From: Planctomycetota bacterium | GTDB lineage: Bacteria; Planctomycetota; J058; JARGOJ01 | DNA length: 10,736 nt | Assembly: GCA_029210225.1 (NCBI GenBank) | Contig: JARGOJ010000038.1 | Coordinates: 1 to 10,736, forward strand | Direction: 5' to 3' | Shown: one piece after another, positions 6,338 through 10,736 of the stretch | Position numbering within the stretch: position 1 is the first letter of the stretch | Layout of the letters: every line of letters begins with the position of its first letter | Program-made: the position numbers and the translations under genes | The notes under the pieces: model-generated | Database searches by the model: none | Told to the model about the DNA's origin: nothing | Seen by the model: the letters and a program-made list of their open reading frames with translations, nothing else

Positions 6338-7584
6338 CGGTCGTCCTCGGTGGTCGTATTTGTGTTCTCGTTGGCTTGGCTCACTTTGATAAAGCGTGGA
6401 ATACCAATGATAACAAGGGCGAGCAAACCACCGACCATAAAGGCAATAAAGTAGTCCTTGAGGAAGGCTTCTTCGCGGCGAGCGGGGCCTCGGCGTGAGT
6501 CTCGGGCGCCACTCATGTTGAGAGGATCGGCGGTCACGAGATCGGAGGACGAATCGGGTCCTCGGCGTCTTGTAACTTGGCTTGTCGTCAAATTTTGGGA
6601 GCTGCTGTTGAGCTTGGAGTCCTTGCGAGGATTGGCAAACTTGCGGCGCTTTGCTGTTGCGGGAGGAGTTTTGAGTGGGCGCTTGGTCACCTTGGCTTGA
6701 GGGCCCAAGATCGCTTTCCCTGAGTTCGCGAGGGTGATATCACGGACCAAGGCGGCGGCATTGTTATAGCGCTCTGCTTGGGGACGCCGAGTCATCGCGG
6801 CGACGAGCTTGGCGGTCTCATTGCTGACCCAGGGACAGACAACTTGCGGGTTGGGGCAGTCCTTCTGGATGTGCTGAGTCAAGATTTCAACGAGGGTGTC
6901 GCCAGAATAGGGCAATTGGGCGGTGAGCATGACATAGAGCGTCAGGCCGAGGGCGTAATAATCCGTCGCCAAGTCGAGGTCTTTGCTCCCCGTCGCTTGC
7001 TCAGGAGCCATGTAGTCTGGCGTTCCCATAACGATGCCTGTTTGCGTGATGTTCTCCCAGTCGGATTCTTGCTTCGCCAAACCGAGGTCCGTCAGCTTTG
7101 GGATTCCGGCGCGGTTAATGAGAATGTTGTCAGGTTTGACGTCGCGATGGGTCAAGCCCTTCTCGCTGAGGATCCCAAGCGCTTCAGCCATGGCTTTCAC
7201 AACGGCGAGGGCTTCTTTTTCGGGGAGCGGACCGCGCTCTTCGACGAGCTTGGTCAGGGTGACCCCATCAATGTATTCGTAAACGATGTAGGGCAATTGA
7301 ACTTTGTCATCAAAGCCTGCATTGAGGACCTGCACAACATTGAGATGGTTAATGCTGGCGGCGGCGCGAGCTTCATTGCGGAAGCGCTTGATATATTCGG
7401 GTTGTTTGGAGAGTTGGAGAGAGAGAATTTTCAGCGCGACAAAGCGTTCGAGGCCTGGTTGCTTTGCTTTAAAAACTGTACCGCAGCCTCCTTCTCCCAA
7501 ACGCGCGAGAAGTTCATATCCACCGATATGGCGGACGACCTTTGACGGTTTTCTTGGCGCAGTTTGCCGATTTGGCTGATTCAC
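6334..7584 (-). CDS. Hanks-type Ser/Thr protein kinase with C-terminal membrane anchor
   Basis: This 416-residue protein has a complete kinase domain at about 23-285. It shows the glycine loop GEGGCG (30-35), the ATP lysine in VALK (K52), the helix-C glutamate E71, the catalytic loop HRDVKPDN (146-153), DLG in place of DFG (166-168), which is common in bacterial kinases, and MAPE (192-195). All residues needed for catalysis are present, so it should be active. A basic, Ser/Thr-rich linker (about 297-372) leads to one membrane segment (378-397) and a tail of only about 16 residues (SQANENTNTTTEDDR), so there is no extracytoplasmic sensor domain. The start is GTG with a weak GGGA site about 10 bases upstream; no better in-frame start was seen, and the ATG at 7621 is out of frame. 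It leads the unit with the C45 hydrolase (4-base overlap). Linker residues are candidate autophosphorylation sites (inference). Confidence 0.95.
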   Translation of the reverse strand: MNQPNRQTAPRKPSKVVRHIGGYELLARLGEGGCGTVFKAKQPGLERFVALKILSLQLSKQPEYIKRFRNEARAAASINHLNVVQVLNAGFDDKVQLPYIVYEYIDGVTLTKLVEERGPLPEKEALAVVKAMAEALGILSEKGLTHRDVKPDNILINRAGIPKLTDLGLAKQESDWENITQTGIVMGTPDYMAPEQATGSKDLDLATDYYALGLTLYVMLTAQLPYSGDTLVEILTQHIQKDCPNPQVVCPWVSNETAKLVAAMTRRPQAERYNNAAALVRDITLANSGKAILGPQAKVTKRPLKTPPATAKRRKFANPRKDSKLNSSSQNLTTSQVTRRRGPDSSSDLVTADPLNMSGARDSRRGPARREEAFLKDYFIAFMVGGLLALVIIGIPRFIKVSQANENTNTTTEDDR

Positions 7585-7606
7585 GGTCTTTCAATCCCGA
7601 CGGAAC

Positions 7607-7618
7607 GAGGGCTCCCTC
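7607..7618 (-). other. Short GC-rich inverted repeat in the kinase leader
   Basis: GAGGGAGCCCTC (minus strand) lies 23-34 bases before the kinase GTG. It can form a 4-base GC stem and overlaps a GGAGG that would otherwise be a good ribosome site but is too far from the start. A role in translation control is conceivable but unsupported. Confidence 0.2.
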
Positions 7619-7632
7619 CATAAGACTCCGTG

Positions 7633-7641
7633 ATTTTATCA
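7633..7641 (-). promoter_or_regulatory. Candidate extended -10 promoter for the kinase unit
   Basis: TGATAAAAT on the minus strand reads as an extended -10 (TG-N-TAAAAT, five of six matches to TATAAT). No good -35 hexamer lies 16-18 bases upstream, which extended -10 promoters can tolerate. It would give a leader of about 40 bases. The lineage's housekeeping promoter is assumed to be sigma-70-like. Confidence 0.35.
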
Positions 7642-7681
7642 GCCTTCTCCCTTGGGTCTAATCTCTTTCTTCAAACGGATT

Positions 7682-7694
7682 GCAAAGACTTTGC
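7682..7694. other. 13-base inverted repeat upstream of the kinase promoter
   Basis: GCAAAG and CTTTGC form perfect 6-base arms around one central base, about 45 bases upstream of the candidate -10 element. It could be an operator. It is not followed by a T-run, so it is not a convincing terminator for the gene ending at 7738. Confidence 0.25.
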
Positions 7695-7737
7695 CAATTT
7701 TTCGAAGTTTCGACGGTCTGAAGAAGCTCACCTTCTC

Positions 7738-8943
7738 TTATCTCTTTTGAAATAAGACTTCAAACTCGCCTGTCGCAGAGTCGTAAGAAACTCTCACTTC
7801 CTTAGGAAGATCTTTTTCCGGGTCAATCCCCATTTCTTTGAACGATTTCGGGAAGCGTCGATTGTTGCTTTCTTGAAAATTTCGAAAACGCTCCAAGAGC
7901 TTGGTTTGCGTTGAGAACACAACTCGAGTTGGAGAGCGGATGCGGCCATCAGGGAAGAAAACATAGTCTTCCGGGCTGTCAGGAGCGTAGGGTTTGTCAA
8001 GTTTTTCGATAAAATCCAAAGTGTTCGGTTGGTCAGCCGCCAAGCGCTTCATGTCCTCAAGGCTCTTTGGCCAAACGCCTTTCCTCTGCACCAGTTTTTT
8101 CGCATGTATCTCCAGCATCGACTCTTCGAATCGGGCTTGAACCGCGTTCAAGCGCTTCTGGAGGCTAGCCTTCAATCGCTCTTCGCTGGTTTGCTGAATA
8201 TTCCTCTTATACTCGTTGATCACAAGATAGAGGCGGCTCGGCTTGTCCATCGAATTACCGACCTTGACAAGCGAATTGCCCCAGTTTCTCCAGGCCTCCC
8301 GTTCTTCCTCAGTCAGCCCTTTAGCCTTCGACCCAGCGAGAAATTCACGGCCCCCGCTCAAATTGTCACGACGGGTTGTGATAAAGAAAGTCGACCTCGA
8401 TCGATTGATCATCCACGATCTCGGATGGTCAGGATGAAGGCTTCGTACGGTTTTGTACTTATGAATCAAACGTTGCTTAAAATCGAGCCAATCCTCTTTC
8501 TGATCTTCCTGAGGGAGCGGCCCTCGAAAGACCGCGTTTTCAATATTCAGTGTGTAAGCCCGCCCATCGGCTTTCTCTAAGAGATTGAGCGCCGCCTGAT
8601 GCCGCTGCGCGACCGCAGACAGGAAGAGCGCCCCTGTCGTATAGCGAGACTCCGCCTGAGGATCCAGCGCGACCATGGTCTCAAAGAGGCGATTGAGATA
8701 GCGCGGGTTTGGCTTCTTTTCAATGTCCCGCAAGACGTAATTCAACGCCTGCACAAACAAGAGATCGGCCGCTGTGGAACCGTGCCCAAAAGACAGCACC
8801 TTCATCACGCCGCGCTTGGGCATCAGCAGCAACTTGGGCTTCTTATCTTCTTCCTGTTCTTTCGTCTCATCGAGCGAGCGTTGATTCCAACTGATCAGAC
8901 CAAAGAGCCCGACAATGAGCAAACTCCGCAAGATCCATTTCAT
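7738..8943 (-). CDS. Membrane-anchored protein of unknown function linked to an ABC-2 exporter
   Basis: I chose the ATG at 8943 (401 residues). The permease stop and this ATG share one base (TGATG), and GAGGAA lies 9 bases upstream; a GTG three bases earlier is also possible. One N-terminal membrane segment (about 2-19) is followed by a charged stretch, so most of the protein should lie outside the membrane. Residues about 49-70 (KVLSFGHGSTAADLLFVQALNY) resemble a segment I associate with repeat-type proteins found after ABC-2 genes in other diderms (ADLLW...Y pattern). A helical, charged middle follows. The C-terminal third holds two related modules, WPKSLEDM (291-298) and FPKSFKEM (364-371), each followed by a Tyr-x-phe/ser, Asp/Gly strand-turn-strand ending (FPDGRIRS, DSATGEFEV). 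No enzyme motif is visible. Its place as third gene of the exporter unit suggests an accessory role in the same export task; the function is unknown. Confidence 0.87.
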   Translation of the reverse strand: MKWILRSLLIVGLFGLISWNQRSLDETKEQEEDKKPKLLLMPKRGVMKVLSFGHGSTAADLLFVQALNYVLRDIEKKPNPRYLNRLFETMVALDPQAESRYTTGALFLSAVAQRHQAALNLLEKADGRAYTLNIENAVFRGPLPQEDQKEDWLDFKQRLIHKYKTVRSLHPDHPRSWMINRSRSTFFITTRRDNLSGGREFLAGSKAKGLTEEEREAWRNWGNSLVKVGNSMDKPSRLYLVINEYKRNIQQTSEERLKASLQKRLNAVQARFEESMLEIHAKKLVQRKGVWPKSLEDMKRLAADQPNTLDFIEKLDKPYAPDSPEDYVFFPDGRIRSPTRVVFSTQTKLLERFRNFQESNNRRFPKSFKEMGIDPEKDLPKEVRVSYDSATGEFEVLFQKR

Positions 8944-9755
8944 CACAGCATCTTCCTCGAAAAGCTCCAGGACGCGAGAAGGTAGAGAATCAACATGTAA
9001 ACCATAGCGTAGAGCGTGCTCTGCCCTAGAAAACTCGTAGGCACGGCGAGGTTCGCCGCCGCTTCTGTTCTCAGGTTGAAGTTACTGAGGTTTGGCAAAA
9101 CGATGTAAAGCAAATCAAGCAGCTTCAAAGTCAAAGTCGTGAACAAGCCAACCTCACCCTTCTCACGGGCGACAATCTCTTCACCCAGGGTGATCAAGTC
9201 CCCCGTTGAATGTCCCACCATAGTCACCACGAAAGCGAAGACGGCGCCTTCAATCGGGTGCGCCACCACCGAGAAGAGCAGCGCAATTCCCGTCACCACT
9301 GAGAGCTCGATGAAGGTCATATAAAGCGCCTCCACTAAAGTCAGCGTGATCTCTCCCCCATTCAACATGAAGAAGACCAGGAAAAATGACCCGGTGGCCA
9401 AGAGACAAATCCCATTGACTGCGATCAAACCCAGATATTTCCCTGCAATGAACTCGCCTCGACTCAAGGGCCGGGCGAGGAGGGTGTAGATGGTGCGTTG
9501 CTGAACTTCTTGATAAATGAGGTTAGTGCCAAGAAAGATCGAGGCGATGGTGCCGAAGAGGACAATCGCTGAGAGGCAAAGATTGGCGACAATGCGCAGC
9601 TTATCCTCAGCCTCAACGGTGACCCAGCCAAGCACCAGAGACAGGCACATAACCAGCGCCGTTGTTCCGAGGAGAGCGTAAACAATGCGATTGCGTAGAG
9701 ATTCTCGAATGGTATTTTCGGCGATCGCGAGAGTCCGAATCACTTTACTCTTCAT
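8943..9755 (-). CDS. ABC-2 type transporter permease
   Basis: This 270-residue integral membrane protein has about six membrane segments, at roughly 27-45, 55-77, 107-132, 143-163, 165-182 and 246-263, with a long loop between the last two. The start AIAENTIRESLRNRIVYALL and the cytoplasmic coupling stretch after the second segment (YQEVQQRTIYTLLARPLSRGEFIAGKYLG) are typical of ABC-2 permeases of the NosY/CcmB-like type ('E-x-x-x-G/R-T-i-x-x-L-L-a-R-P-v-s-R-x-x-f-l-l-g-K'). Role: the membrane half of an ATP-driven exporter. The cargo is not evident. It overlaps the ATPase gene by ATGA and has a strong GGAGGA site (9762-9767) six bases before its ATG, so the two are translated together and probably form one complex. 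Confidence 0.93.
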   Translation of the reverse strand: MKSKVIRTLAIAENTIRESLRNRIVYALLGTTALVMCLSLVLGWVTVEAEDKLRIVANLCLSAIVLFGTIASIFLGTNLIYQEVQQRTIYTLLARPLSRGEFIAGKYLGLIAVNGICLLATGSFFLVFFMLNGGEITLTLVEALYMTFIELSVVTGIALLFSVVAHPIEGAVFAFVVTMVGHSTGDLITLGEEIVAREKGEVGLFTTLTLKLLDLLYIVLPNLSNFNLRTEAAANLAVPTSFLGQSTLYAMVYMLILYLLASWSFSRKML

Positions 9756-10675
9756 GACTTATCCTCCACTAGAGCGGACTCTTTGACTGCATCTTTTCCC
9801 TCCAAGGCTTTCCCCTGGTGATCCCCAAAGGTCTTTAAGAAGTACTCCTCCAAAGACAAGCCCGTGGCCTGGAAGGTCAGGACCGTCATTTCTTCTTTAT
9901 GAAGAGCAGCCAACACTTTTTGGCCTTCCTCCACAGTTGAAACCTGGCCCTCGAAGCCTCGACTGGCCTTGCTCGGTTTAACAGACCAAGGCAAGTTTTG
10001 AATGCTCTCTGGGAGCGACTCTGGGCCGAGAAAGCGAATGCGAGTGGCCTTGCTCTTTATCTGGCCGAGGAGCTCTGATTGGGCTCCGGCAAAGGCGATC
10101 TGACCGCCGTTCAAGATGATCAAGTTGTCACAGATCGCTTCGACATCGCTGAGCACGTGGGAAGAGAAGAAGATCGACCGTCCGTTAGACTTCTCAGACA
10201 GGATCAAATCGCGGAGCAAGAGGCGGCCCATGGGGTCGAGTCCGGTGAGGGGCTCGTCGAGTAAGAGCAGCTTTGGATCGTGGATCAGCGCTTGAACCAG
10301 GCCAAGTCGCTGTCTCATTCCCTTAGAGAATCCGCGAACTTGCTGGTCGGCGTAACGAAGCATATCAGCGCGATCGAGCAGCTCCTCTGCTCTCTTTTGG
10401 CGAAGATCTCGGTCCATTTCATGGAGCTTGCCGTATAGATCGAGGGCTTCTCGGGGAGTGAGGTACTCGTAGAAATAGGGATTTTCGGGGAGGTAGCCAA
10501 TATTATGGCGCGTGTCATTCTCGTACGGCGACTCGCCATTCACGGTAATTTCACCGGAGTTTGGACGGTTGATTCCAGCGACCAGTTTAATGGTGCTCGT
10601 CTTTCCCGCTCCGTTCACACCGAGGTAACCTGTGATGGTGTTCTCTTCGGTGGTGAAAGAGATGGATTTGAGCAC
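9752..10675 (-). CDS. ABC-2 transporter ATP-binding protein, N-terminus apparently short
   Basis: The 307 residues carry all the core ABC ATPase motifs: Walker A GVNGAGKTS (19-27), a YLPE Q-loop variant with Glu (61-64), the signature FSKGMRQRL (116-124), Walker B LLLLDEP (D140, catalytic E141), D-loop GLDP, and H-loop H173. A C-terminal extension of about 100 residues (205-307) is usual for drug/lipid-type ABC-2 ATPases. The longest start I can support is a GTG at 10675 with no clear ribosome site. The reading frame continues upstream for only six codons (R-L-S-K-Q) to a TAG. Normal family members have about 15-20 more residues here (the first strand and the A-loop aromatic, as in LTKRYG), and these are missing. 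Causes could be a truncated gene, a frameshift or a sequence error near the contig end. It powers the permease encoded next, which overlaps it by 4 bases. Confidence 0.9.
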   Translation of the reverse strand: MLKSISFTTEENTITGYLGVNGAGKTSTIKLVAGINRPNSGEITVNGESPYENDTRHNIGYLPENPYFYEYLTPREALDLYGKLHEMDRDLRQKRAEELLDRADMLRYADQQVRGFSKGMRQRLGLVQALIHDPKLLLLDEPLTGLDPMGRLLLRDLILSEKSNGRSIFFSSHVLSDVEAICDNLIILNGGQIAFAGAQSELLGQIKSKATRIRFLGPESLPESIQNLPWSVKPSKASRGFEGQVSTVEEGQKVLAALHKEEMTVLTFQATGLSLEEYFLKTFGDHQGKALEGKDAVKESALVEDKS

Positions 10676-10736
10676 CTGTTTGCTCAGTCGCTAGAAGCCG
10701 CTGCGATATGAAAGACACACTTTGTCTAATTTAATC

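Noticed and set aside
6778..7545. Long open frame on the plus strand (255 codons)
   Set aside because: It is the complement of the Ser/Thr kinase domain, where every catalytic motif is present on the minus strand. Such long antisense frames are common over GC-balanced coding sequence.
7720..7737. AGAAG-GTGAG-CTTCT hairpin just after the exporter-linked gene as a terminator
   Set aside because: The stem is short and A/T-containing with no following T-run. The unit may end by another mechanism or read through.

Overview
The window is a dense, single-direction stretch of bacterial chromosome. All ten supported protein genes read on the minus strand, so transcription runs from the high-coordinate end to the low-coordinate end. 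Two are cut or doubtful at the window edges: the ABC ATPase at the right edge lacks its expected N-terminus, and the Skp-like gene at the left edge runs off the window. I see no rRNA, tRNA, CRISPR array, insertion sequence or phage gene. No gap between genes exceeds about 155 bases.

The organism is a diderm (Gram-negative type): it has a full BamA/Omp85 outer-membrane assembly protein, a Skp/OmpH periplasmic chaperone and a lipoprotein-type signal. An ECF-like sigma factor beside a RING-like zinc membrane protein, and a Hanks-type Ser/Thr kinase with a C-terminal membrane anchor, recall the Planctomycetota/PVC group and related candidate phyla, or deltaproteobacterial lineages. That placement is an impression from family content, not a demonstrated assignment.

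Layout in transcription order. (1) 10675-7738 is a three-gene exporter unit: an ABC-2 ATPase, its permease and a membrane-anchored protein of unknown function, coupled by ATGA and TGATG overlaps. (2) After a 153-base gap with a plausible extended -10 promoter, 7584-4517 is a second unit: a Ser/Thr kinase, a C45/AAT-type Ntn-hydrolase lipoprotein and a small VOC/glyoxalase-fold protein, with a 4-base overlap and then a 3-base gap. (3) After a 120-base gap, 4396-2794 holds the sigma factor overlapping by 8 bases the RING-like membrane protein, which looks like a sigma/anti-sigma pair. (4) After a 71-base gap, 2722 to the left edge is bamA followed by a skp-like gene, the order seen in many diderms.

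The most interesting feature is the placement of a sigma factor and candidate zinc-RING membrane regulator directly upstream of bamA-skp. In Escherichia coli the sigmaE envelope-stress factor controls bamA and skp, so this may be an independent, locally encoded version of the same logic; that is inference. Other points of note are the missing ABC ATPase N-terminus, a duplicated WPKS/FPKS module in the exporter-linked protein, and a kinase with almost nothing outside the membrane co-encoded with an extracytoplasmic hydrolase.
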